Shown: positions 1 to 6,427 of the stretch, in pieces | Numbering within the stretch: the first letter of the stretch is position 1 | How the letters are laid out: the number at the start of each line of letters is the position of its first letter | DNA from: Brytella acorum | GTDB taxonomy: Bacteria > Pseudomonadota > Alphaproteobacteria > Acetobacterales > Acetobacteraceae | Direction: 5' to 3' | Assembly (NCBI RefSeq): GCF_029309905.1 | Contig: NZ_JARBJP010000003.1 | Location: 186,001 to 250,000 of the forward strand | Length of the DNA stretch: 64,000 nucleotides | Notes under the pieces: model-generated | Database searches by the model: none | What the model saw: only the letters and a program-made list of their open reading frames with translations | Told to the model about the DNA's origin: nothing | Made by a program: the position numbers and the translations under genes

Positions 1-595
1 CGAGTCCGAGCGTCACAGGGTCGCCCCCCACGACAACCAGTCGGGTCGGCGGGACATGAGGCCGTGCGAAAACGCCCCGCGCCGGATCGACATCCCCACT
101 CTCCACCCAGGTGCGGCCGGATTTTCTTTCCGTCAGGACGGTGCAGATTTCGCGCCTCGCCCGCGCCTGCTCCCGCGCAAGGACATATCCGCCCAAATCC
201 ATCATGGGGCGCACGACGATGCCGATCCGGCCGCCGCAGCTCAACTGGATATCGATCGTCGGGCTGCCGGCGCCATAATCGAGATGTCGCACCCGTCCAT
301 CCGCCAGCGCCGCCAGGGCTTCACGGGCGACCTCCGCCTCGACGCACCCCCCCGACACGTAACCGACCACCGATCCATCGTCGGCAACGGCCATTTCGCT
401 TCCCAGCGGACGCGGGGAAGAACCGTCGATATCGGTGAGGGTGGCCAGAGCGACGCGACGTCCCGCCCGATGCCACCTGGCGAGGGTCGGCAGCAGATCG
501 TCCACAAGCCCATATTCGGGCCAGGCCGGCCACGCCGCCATCGGGGCGACGGCAAGCCCCTCGTCAGCATCCAGAGTAGCATCCATACGCTCCAT
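1..595 (-). CDS. xdhC: XdhC/CoxI-family molybdoenzyme maturation protein (3' end cut by window edge)
   Basis: XdhC-type proteins bind molybdenum cofactor and help sulfurate and insert it into xanthine-oxidase-family enzymes in the cytoplasm. About 198 residues are in the window. The N-terminal XdhC domain is clear: SSPRPLGSEMAV near residue 54, then GSVVGYVSGGCVEAEV. The start of the C-terminal Rossmann domain is seen as RLVVVGGDPVTLGL at the edge. The ATG at 595 gives the longest form; an in-frame ATG at 586 has GGAG only 3 nt upstream and is a weaker choice. It is divergent from the moeA operon. Because a molybdenum hydroxylase operon follows at 8.9-13.1 kb, that enzyme is a likely client (inference). 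The family assignment is firm; the exact client is not. Confidence 0.85.
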   Translation of the reverse strand, partial: MERMDATLDADEGLAVAPMAAWPAWPEYGLVDDLLPTLARWHRAGRRVALATLTDIDGSSPRPLGSEMAVADDGSVVGYVSGGCVEAEVAREALAALADGRVRHLDYGAGSPTIDIQLSCGGRIGIVVRPMMDLGGYVLAREQARARREICTVLTERKSGRTWVESGDVDPARGVFARPHVPPTRLVVVGGDPVTLGL

Positions 596-735
596 CCTAT
601 GGCCTGTGCCGCGTCTTTCCATCTCAATAAACCGCAATGCGTGCATTCCATTACGACACCCGGTGCCTATATAGGACGGACCGGGTCCATCCGGCCCATG
701 CCCACGACGAGATAAAGCAGGACAGCGAAAGCGCC
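596..735. promoter_or_regulatory. Divergent intergenic region xdhC / moeA
   Basis: This 140-bp gap must hold the promoters of both xdhC (left, minus) and the moeA-moaE operon (right, plus). A TATATA element at about 667-672, with a poor -35-like TTCCAT 16 nt upstream, is a possible moeA -10 region. I see no convincing ModE-type operator or Moco riboswitch. The promoter placement is a guess from composition. Confidence 0.3.
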
Positions 736-1944
736 ATGGACGGCCTCATCAGTGTCGCGCAGGCACAAGCCCTCATCGAAAGGCACACCCTGTTTTCGGG
801 ATCGGAAACCGTGCCTCTCGCGCTGGCGAGAGGTCGCGTTCTCGCGACGACGCTCCGCGCCGAGCGCGACCAGCCGCCTTATGACCGCGTGATGATGGAC
901 GGTATCGCCATCCGCGCCAGCGCCGCCCGCGCTTTCGAGACTCTCGGCACGCAACAGGCCGGCAGGCCGCCCCTGACGCTCGCGGGCGAAACCGATTGCC
1001 TTGCCGCGATGACGGGGGCCGTCCTGCCGACCGGCGCGGACACGGTCATTCCGATCGAGCGGCTCGTCGCGACAGAAAACGGATATCGCCTGGAAGACGA
1101 TTATGTCTTTCACGTCGGCCAGTTCGTCCATCGGCGCGGGGCGGATTGCCATAGGGACGACAACCTCCTCGAACCCGGCATCCGGCTCGACGCTCCGGCG
1201 CTGGCCGTGCTGGCATCGAACGGCGCCGCCCAGGTCGAAGTCGCGCGTCTGCCGAGCGTCGCCATTATTTCCACCGGCGACGAACTGGTGCCGGTGGAAG
1301 GCCCCGTTCGCGCATGGGAAATCCGTCGCTCCAATGAGCACGCCATCGCGGGCGCGCTTGCGGCGCGGGGTTTCACCTGTCTCGAAGCCCTCTGGGTCGG
1401 CGACGATATGGACGCGACGGTCGCTGTGCTGGAGCGCGCCCTCGCCGCGCATGACGTGCTGATCCTCAGCGGCGGCGTCTCCATGGGGGCGTTCGACCAT
1501 GTTCCCGCGGCTCTGGGCCGCCTCGGCGTGCAGCGCGTGTTCCACAAGATCGCGCAGCGCCCGGGCAAGCCGATGTGGTTCGGCACGGATGTCCAGGGGC
1601 GCCGCGTCTTCGCGCTCCCCGGCAATCCAGTCTCGGCCCTGACCTGCTGCGTGCGGTACGTCGTACCGTCGCTCCTCGCTTCGCTCGGCCTCGGCCCGCA
1701 TGAATCCGGTATGGCCCCGGTCACCGTGAGGCTGGACACGCCCGCCGATCGAATCCCGACACTCGCCCGGTTCGTACCCGTCCGCGTCCGGCATGACGCG
1801 TCCGGCGTCGTTCGCGCGATTCCCGCGCCCGTTCCGACCTCAGGCGATTTCAGCCATCTCGCCGCGACCGACGGATTCGTGGAACTGCCCCCCGGGCGCG
1901 AACCCGCCGAGACCGATATGGCGGCGCCCTTTCATGGCTGGTGA
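736..1944 (+). CDS. moeA: Molybdopterin molybdotransferase MoeA
   Basis: MoeA inserts molybdate into adenylylated molybdopterin, the last step of basic Moco synthesis. The 402-residue protein has the family layout: PPYDRVMMDGIAIR near the N terminus, the MoCF_biosynth block (IISTGDEL, then ILSGGVSMGAFDHV and GKPMWFG), FALPGNPVSALTC, and a C-terminal beta domain. The ATG at 736 is preferred over an in-frame upstream start at 637, because the family begins with a helix like GLISVAQAQALI and the extra residues are non-homologous. It is the first gene of a six-gene operon and overlaps moaA by 11 nt, so the two are probably translationally coupled. Confidence 0.95.
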   Translation: MDGLISVAQAQALIERHTLFSGSETVPLALARGRVLATTLRAERDQPPYDRVMMDGIAIRASAARAFETLGTQQAGRPPLTLAGETDCLAAMTGAVLPTGADTVIPIERLVATENGYRLEDDYVFHVGQFVHRRGADCHRDDNLLEPGIRLDAPALAVLASNGAAQVEVARLPSVAIISTGDELVPVEGPVRAWEIRRSNEHAIAGALAARGFTCLEALWVGDDMDATVAVLERALAAHDVLILSGGVSMGAFDHVPAALGRLGVQRVFHKIAQRPGKPMWFGTDVQGRRVFALPGNPVSALTCCVRYVVPSLLASLGLGPHESGMAPVTVRLDTPADRIPTLARFVPVRVRHDASGVVRAIPAPVPTSGDFSHLAATDGFVELPPGREPAETDMAAPFHGW

Positions 1945-2962
1945 CGTCATCCTTCCGGATCGGTTCGGACGGCCTTTGCGCGATCTGCGGATCTCGGTCA
2001 TGGACCGCTGCAATTTCCGCTGCCCATACTGCATGCCGGAGAGCACCTATCACGAGCACTTCCGCTTTCTGGACCCGAAAGAACGCCTGAATTTCGGCGA
2101 AATCGAGCGCGTGGCCCGGATCGCGGCGTCGCTCGGCGTCAGCAAACTGCGCCTGACCGGGGGCGAGCCGCTGCTGCGCCCTTCCCTGCCGGACCTGATC
2201 ACCCCGCTGATCGCCATTGCGGGCATCGACGACGTGGCGCTCACGACCAATGGCGTTCTCCTCGCGCGGCATGCTCACGCCCTGAAAGACGCGGGGCTAC
2301 ACCGCGTCACCGTCAGTCTCGACAGCGTCGATCCTATGGTTTTTGCACAACTCAGCGGCGGCCGCGCTCAGCTCGACGCTGTTTTGCAGGGAATCGAGGC
2401 GGCGCGAGACGCGCAATTTCCGGGCGGCGTCAAAATCAACGCCGTGATCCAGCGTGGCGTCAACGATGAGGGCGTTCTGGACCTGCTCGCCATGTTCCGC
2501 GAGACCGGTGTGGTCGTTCGCTTCATCGAATACATGGATGTCGGCAATCGCAACGGGTGGGTGCGTGACCAGGTCGTCACCTCCCGCGAACTGCATGACC
2601 GCATCGCCGCGCGCTGGCCCCTGGAAGCCATGGAGGCCCGCTACCGGGGCGAAGTCGCGACACGCTATCGCTATCGCGACGGCGCGGGCGAGATCGGCTT
2701 CATTTCATCGGTCAGCGCACCCTTCTGCGGCGACTGCTCGCGGGCGCGCCTGTCATCGGAAGGGCAGCTCTATACCTGCCTTTTCGCCACGACGGGCACG
2801 GATCTGAGGACGCTTCTGCGGGAAAGCGCCGATGATAAAGCCCTGCACGACATGCTCGCACGAATCTGGCGCGCGCGCGGCGACCGTTATAGTGAGGAGC
2901 GGGCCGCGCCGCGGGCGCCGCGCCCGCACGAAAAAATCGAGATGCATTATATAGGAGGCTGA
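1934..2962 (+). CDS. moaA: GTP 3',8-cyclase MoaA
   Basis: This radical-SAM enzyme converts GTP to 3',8-cyclo-GTP, the first step of molybdopterin synthesis. In 342 residues it shows the SAM cluster CX3CX2C at Cys26, Cys30 and Cys33 (CNFRCPYC), the LTGGEPLLRP motif, and the second [4Fe-4S] site CX2CX13C at Cys265, Cys268 and Cys282. The chain ends in Gly-Gly, as active MoaA does. The ATG at 1934 lies inside the end of moeA; the open frame continues upstream to 1793 but is then just the out-of-frame moeA sequence. The AGGAGG that encodes the last residues also serves as the ribosome binding site for moaC. Confidence 0.96.
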   Translation: MAGDVILPDRFGRPLRDLRISVMDRCNFRCPYCMPESTYHEHFRFLDPKERLNFGEIERVARIAASLGVSKLRLTGGEPLLRPSLPDLITPLIAIAGIDDVALTTNGVLLARHAHALKDAGLHRVTVSLDSVDPMVFAQLSGGRAQLDAVLQGIEAARDAQFPGGVKINAVIQRGVNDEGVLDLLAMFRETGVVVRFIEYMDVGNRNGWVRDQVVTSRELHDRIAARWPLEAMEARYRGEVATRYRYRDGAGEIGFISSVSAPFCGDCSRARLSSEGQLYTCLFATTGTDLRTLLRESADDKALHDMLARIWRARGDRYSEERAAPRAPRPHEKIEMHYIGG

Positions 2963-2963
2963 G

Positions 2964-3446
2964 ATGGCTTTGCTCACACATGTGGACGAGAACGGCCAGC
3001 AGCCCCGCATGGTCGATGTCAGCGACAAGTCGGTCACCGACCGCGAGGCCCATGCGCAGGCGCGCCTGCGCTTTCCGCCGGACGTTGCCCGGACCCTGAG
3101 CGACGCCGGGTTCATGACGCCCAAAGGCTCCGTCCTGACCGTCGCGCAGATCGCGGGCGTGATGGGCGTCAAGGCGACCTCCACGCTCATTCCGCTCTGC
3201 CATCCTCTTCCCCTGACGGGCTGTCGCGTCGAAATCCATATCGACGGCGACGAGGCCATCGTGGACTGCCGCGTGCGCTGCACAGGCAAAACGGGCGTGG
3301 AGATGGAGGCGCTGACAGGGGCCAGCATCGCGGCCCTGACGATCTACGACATGTGCAAGGCCCTCTCGCATGACATGGTCATTCATGAGGTGCGCCTTCT
3401 CGGCAAAGCGGGCGGCAAGCGCGATTTCGGAACGGTCGCCTCATGA
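2964..3446 (+). CDS. moaC: Cyclic pyranopterin monophosphate synthase MoaC
   Basis: MoaC rearranges 3',8-cyclo-GTP to cyclic pyranopterin monophosphate. The 160-residue protein carries the family signatures MVDVSDKSVTDREA, IPLCHPLPLTGC, GVEMEALTGAS and the terminal LLGKAGGKRDF. It starts 1 nt after the moaA stop, with AGGAGG 6 nt upstream of its ATG. It overlaps mobA by 4 nt (ATGA), which indicates coupled translation within the operon. Confidence 0.96.
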   Translation: MALLTHVDENGQQPRMVDVSDKSVTDREAHAQARLRFPPDVARTLSDAGFMTPKGSVLTVAQIAGVMGVKATSTLIPLCHPLPLTGCRVEIHIDGDEAIVDCRVRCTGKTGVEMEALTGASIAALTIYDMCKALSHDMVIHEVRLLGKAGGKRDFGTVAS

Positions 3447-4039
3447 GCCCGCTTTACGGCCTCGTGCTGGCGGGAGGCCGCAGCACGCGCATGGGTCAGG
3501 ACAAGGCCGGCCTTCTCTATGGAGACGCGCCGCAGCTCGAAGCGGCCTATCGGCGACTCCGCGCCGTCGTGGACAAGGCTTTCGTCTCAGTGCGTCAGGA
3601 CCAGCACGACGATCCGCTCCGCGCCGGATTTCCACAGATCGTCGATGCGCCCGACACTTCTGGTCCCGCGGCTGGCCTTCTCGCCGCTCACGCCGCCCGT
3701 CCCGACGCTGTATGGCTCGTCCTGGCCTGCGACCTGCCCCTGCTCGATGACGGCACGATCGAGAACCTGATCGCCGCACGGGATGGGACGCATATGGCCA
3801 TCGCGTATCGGAGCGAACATGACGGATTGCCCGAACCGCTTTGCACGTTGTGGGAGCCCGCCGGGCTTGAGGCCCTGAAGGCGCAGCTTGCGACCGGCAG
3901 GAACTGCCCGCGCAAATGCCTCATCAACAACGACACCCTCCTTCTGCCACCCCACATGCCGGGCGCACTGGACAACATCAACACGCCGCAGGAGCGCGAA
4001 GACGCCCTGCGTCGTCTGGAGACGACATGCCGCGCATAG
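3443..4039 (+). CDS. mobA: Molybdenum cofactor guanylyltransferase MobA
   Basis: MobA transfers GMP from GTP to Mo-molybdopterin, giving the MGD form used by DMSO-reductase-family enzymes. The 198-residue protein has the nucleotidyltransferase signature LVLAGGRSTRMGQDKA near residue 7, the ACDLPLLDD metal-binding motif, and NINTPQE near the C terminus. It sits between moaC and moaD with short overlaps on both sides. A second, MocA-like nucleotidyltransferase lies at 5080, so this locus probably serves both the guanine and cytosine dinucleotide branches (inference). A pair of cysteines around residues 153-158 is not a general family feature. Confidence 0.88.
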   Translation: MSPLYGLVLAGGRSTRMGQDKAGLLYGDAPQLEAAYRRLRAVVDKAFVSVRQDQHDDPLRAGFPQIVDAPDTSGPAAGLLAAHAARPDAVWLVLACDLPLLDDGTIENLIAARDGTHMAIAYRSEHDGLPEPLCTLWEPAGLEALKAQLATGRNCPRKCLINNDTLLLPPHMPGALDNINTPQEREDALRRLETTCRA

Positions 4040-4269
4040 ATCTCGAATATTTTGCCCAACTGGGCGAAGAAGCAGGCCGACGCCACGAAACGCGTGTCAC
4101 CGATGCCACGACGGCGGCGGCGCTCTATGACGAACTGCGCGGAGAATATGGCTTTTCTCTCGCCTCCGAACGCATGCGGGTCGCGATCAATACGGCCTTC
4201 AGGCCGTGGAACGAGACGCTCGCAGACGGGGACGTCGTCGTCTTCATTCCGCCGGTGACCGGCGGATGA
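4027..4269 (+). CDS. moaD: Molybdopterin synthase sulfur carrier subunit MoaD
   Basis: This is the small subunit of MPT synthase: a ubiquitin-like fold whose C-terminal Gly-Gly is thiocarboxylated to donate sulfur. The 80-residue protein ends PPVTGG and has the family segment VAINTAFRPWNETLADGDVV. The ATG at 4027 lies inside the end of mobA; longer in-frame extensions to 3916 read only the out-of-frame mobA sequence. It overlaps moaE by 4 nt. No MoeB-type activating enzyme is visible in the window, so that step must be encoded elsewhere. Confidence 0.93.
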   Translation: MPRIDLEYFAQLGEEAGRRHETRVTDATTAAALYDELRGEYGFSLASERMRVAINTAFRPWNETLADGDVVVFIPPVTGG

Positions 4270-4742
4270 GCCGCTTTCTGATGGCCGCCGCGCCGGTCGG
4301 TCTGGAAGCCTTGCGCGAGGAACTGCATCTGGCGCGCGCGGGCGGCTACTGCGCCTTCGAAGGATGGGTGCGCGAAACCAATGAGGGTCGCGAAGTCCGT
4401 GGCCTGGCTTACGAATCGTATGAACCGCTTGCTCTGACAGAAGGGCAGGCGATTCTCGACGAGGCGCACGAGCGATTCGAGATCAGCGAAGCCGTCGCCA
4501 TGCATCGCACCGGCTCGCTGAAGGTCGGGGATGTCGCCGTGTGGATCGGCGTGTCCGCGCCGCATCGCGACGCGGCGTTCCGGGCCTGCCGTTACATCAT
4601 CGACCAGATCAAGGCCCGTCTGCCGGTCTGGAAGAAAGAGCATTATTGCGATGGCGACACGCAATGGGTCGCGTGTCATCATACACATGGACTGGAAGAG
4701 AATTCCGGAGATGGTGAGTGCCATGGACATCACCATCCCTGA
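4266..4742 (+). CDS. moaE: Molybdopterin synthase catalytic subunit MoaE (His-rich tail)
   Basis: MoaE receives sulfur from MoaD to convert cyclic pyranopterin monophosphate to molybdopterin. In 158 residues it shows GYCAFEGWVRETNEG, YESYEPLA, the MHRTGSLKVGD segment, APHRDAAFRACRYIID and the active-site region with WKKEHYCDG. It ends with an unusual His-rich tail, including HHTHG and the last residues CHGHHHP, that could bind metal. The ATG at 4266 overlaps the moaD stop. It is the last gene of the operon, and the convergent mop gene ends 12 nt beyond. Confidence 0.93.
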   Translation: MSRFLMAAAPVGLEALREELHLARAGGYCAFEGWVRETNEGREVRGLAYESYEPLALTEGQAILDEAHERFEISEAVAMHRTGSLKVGDVAVWIGVSAPHRDAAFRACRYIIDQIKARLPVWKKEHYCDGDTQWVACHHTHGLEENSGDGECHGHHHP

Positions 4743-4754
4743 AAATAAACCGGA

Positions 4755-4964
4755 TCAGTCCTCGACGCCGATCATGACGCTCGAAGCCTTGATGATCGCA
4801 TAGGCGAACTGTCCGACTTTCAGGTCCAGATCGGCAACGGCTTCATTCGTCACGGCGCTCGTGATGATGGAACCGTTGACGTCGAGCCGGACATGCGACG
4901 TCGTCGCGCCTTTGACAATCTCGACAATCCGGCCTCTCAATTGGTTTCTCGCACTTATTTTCAT
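4755..4964 (-). CDS. mop: Mop / molbindin-type TOBE-domain protein
   Basis: Small molbindins store or buffer molybdate and oxyanions in the cytoplasm. The 69-residue protein is a single TOBE domain: MKISARNQLRGRIVEIVKGA, then HVRLDVNGSIITSAVTNEAV and AYAIIKASSVMIGVE, matching the Mop family in length and order. An AGAGGAA ribosome binding site precedes the ATG by about 6 nt. It is convergent with moaE and divergent from the fused mocA-tetR gene, which fits a molybdenum role. Whether it binds molybdate has to be inferred from the family. Confidence 0.9.
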   Translation of the reverse strand: MKISARNQLRGRIVEIVKGATTSHVRLDVNGSIITSAVTNEAVADLDLKVGQFAYAIIKASSVMIGVED

Positions 4965-5079
4965 AGTCTGTTCCTCTCAACCCAAAACGGGGCGATGCGC
5001 CTGTCGCGTCACCGGCCAGTCCTGCCCGCACCACCGTGATCCGGCCCCGGCCCAAGCCCCGCGAAGACCTTATTATCGC

Positions 5080-6309
5080 ATGACCCGCTTACCCGCTCAT
5101 AGTGCCGTCCTCCTCGCTGCTGGCGGGAGCGCCCGTCTCGGCCAGCCCAAGCAGGCGCTGACCGTCAACGGCGAGTCTCTCCTGCGCCGGACCGCACGGC
5201 TTCTTCTCGAGACCCGTCCACGCCGCCTGATCGTCGTGCTGAGCGATCCTCTGCTGGCAACGCAGCTTGAGGGGATGGATGTCGATATCCTCGAAAATCC
5301 AGACTGGAAGAGCGGTCTCGCCGCGTCTGTCCGTCTGGCCGCCGAAGCCCTCGCGGGCCGCCCCGAGCCGACGCTCTTCACGGGCGTCGATCAGTGTCGA
5401 CTGCAATCCATCCACCTCGACGCGCTTCTGGCGGCGGCGGACGGCGTTCACGACATCGCGTCGCGCTATGATCGCGAAAGCTTCGGCATTCCGGCTCTTG
5501 TGACACCACGCACGCTGGCGCTGGCGGGAACGCTGGAAGGCGATCGCGGCTTCGGACAGATCTGGAAAGACCACCAGGACCGCATCCGCTTCGTCGAAGC
5601 GCCGGAACTGGCCTTCGACCTCGACACCCCGACACAACTGCGCATGGCCGTCCGCAACCGCTGGATCGACGGGCGCAAGGCGACCGGGAAGGATGAGACG
5701 ACCGTCCTGACCCTCCGCGAGATCAAGCAATCCCGCGTCCGTGCGACCCTGATCGAACAGGCCATGCATCTCTTCGCGGAACGCGGCTACGACGATGTGA
5801 CGGTCGACGAGATTGCCGCGGCATCCGGCATCTCGCGGCGGACGCTCTTTCGCTATTTCCCCACCAAGGGCGACGTCGTTTTTGCGTGGACCGAGACCAT
5901 GACGGACGTGCTGCGGGAAATGGTGGCCCAGGCCTCACGCTCCGACCGCCCTGGCCCGGCGATGTGCCATGCTTTCGCAACCGTCATTGATCGCGTGGGG
6001 AATACGCCCGAAGAAGGCTTCGCCTTCGTGAAGCTCATCGAGCAGTCTCCGGCCCTGCGCCAGCACAGCCTGCGGAAATACGCGGCATGGGAAGAAAGCA
6101 TCATCGAGGCGTGGCGCGGCCACCTTCCGCAAGGTGAAAACAGATTCCTCGCTTCACGCGTGCTGGCGCGCTCCAGCATTGCCGCTTTTCGGTCCGCACT
6201 GGACGAATGGTTGCGCCAGGAGGGGCGCGAACCACTGCTGCCCCTTCTCCAGCGCGCCTTCGCTCTTCAGGAAACGATCCTGAGCGACACACGCAAAAGA
6301 ATTTCCTGA
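5080..6309 (+). CDS. Fused MocA-like molybdopterin nucleotidyltransferase + TetR-family regulator
   Basis: This is one uninterrupted 409-residue frame with two domains. Residues 8-188 are MocA-like: LLAAGGSARLGQPKQ at 11-25, TGVDQCRL around 101-108, and FDLDTPTQL at 179-187. MocA transfers CMP to Mo-molybdopterin to make the MCD cofactor of xanthine-oxidase-type enzymes. Residues 210-409 are TetR-like: ALIEQAMHLFAERGYDDVTV-type helix 1, then the HTH with AAASGISRRTLFRYFPTKGDV, and an all-helical ligand domain. The two are usually separate proteins. An in-frame Met189 (5644) has no Shine-Dalgarno, so a separate TetR start is not supported. The gene faces a TonB receptor and the Mo-enzyme operon, so control of those by cofactor state is plausible but unproven. 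I cannot exclude a sequencing error having joined two genes. Confidence 0.85.
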   Translation: MTRLPAHSAVLLAAGGSARLGQPKQALTVNGESLLRRTARLLLETRPRRLIVVLSDPLLATQLEGMDVDILENPDWKSGLAASVRLAAEALAGRPEPTLFTGVDQCRLQSIHLDALLAAADGVHDIASRYDRESFGIPALVTPRTLALAGTLEGDRGFGQIWKDHQDRIRFVEAPELAFDLDTPTQLRMAVRNRWIDGRKATGKDETTVLTLREIKQSRVRATLIEQAMHLFAERGYDDVTVDEIAAASGISRRTLFRYFPTKGDVVFAWTETMTDVLREMVAQASRSDRPGPAMCHAFATVIDRVGNTPEEGFAFVKLIEQSPALRQHSLRKYAAWEESIIEAWRGHLPQGENRFLASRVLARSSIAAFRSALDEWLRQEGREPLLPLLQRAFALQETILSDTRKRIS

Positions 6310-6344
6310 AGTGCCGTCATCACCGATTTGTGATTGTGGCACTT
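6309..6344. promoter_or_regulatory. Inverted repeat directly after mocA-tetR (operator or terminator)
   Basis: Arms AAGTGCC (6309-6315) and GGCACTT (6338-6344), plus inner ATCAC (6319-6323) and GTGAT (6330-6334), make a 36-nt near-palindrome with a 6-nt centre. It starts on the last base of the mocA-tetR stop codon. A T-rich stretch follows but no clean T run, so it could be a terminator or the operator of the TetR domain in front of the receptor gene. Confidence 0.5.
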
Positions 6345-6427
6345 TCTGACGAGTTTTTACGCATTTTATCGTTGGTTTTCAGCTTTCTGCGGAAATAAGA
6401 CCTGTCCGATTCAAGGAATTCGCACGC

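Noticed and set aside
596-735. Moco riboswitch before moeA
   Set aside because: The intergenic region is short and I see no conserved Moco-motif stems; a ModE-type operator is also not evident.
667-1794. Long open frame opposite moeA (375 residues)
   Set aside because: It is the antisense shadow of moeA in a GC-rich genome: no family resemblance, no plausible start site, and the plus-strand MoeA motifs are unambiguous.
5644-6309. Separate TetR gene starting at the internal ATG at 5644
   Set aside because: There is no Shine-Dalgarno before that ATG, the first codons are still the end of the MocA fold, and the frame is continuous from 5080. Kept as an alternative only in the entry for the fusion.
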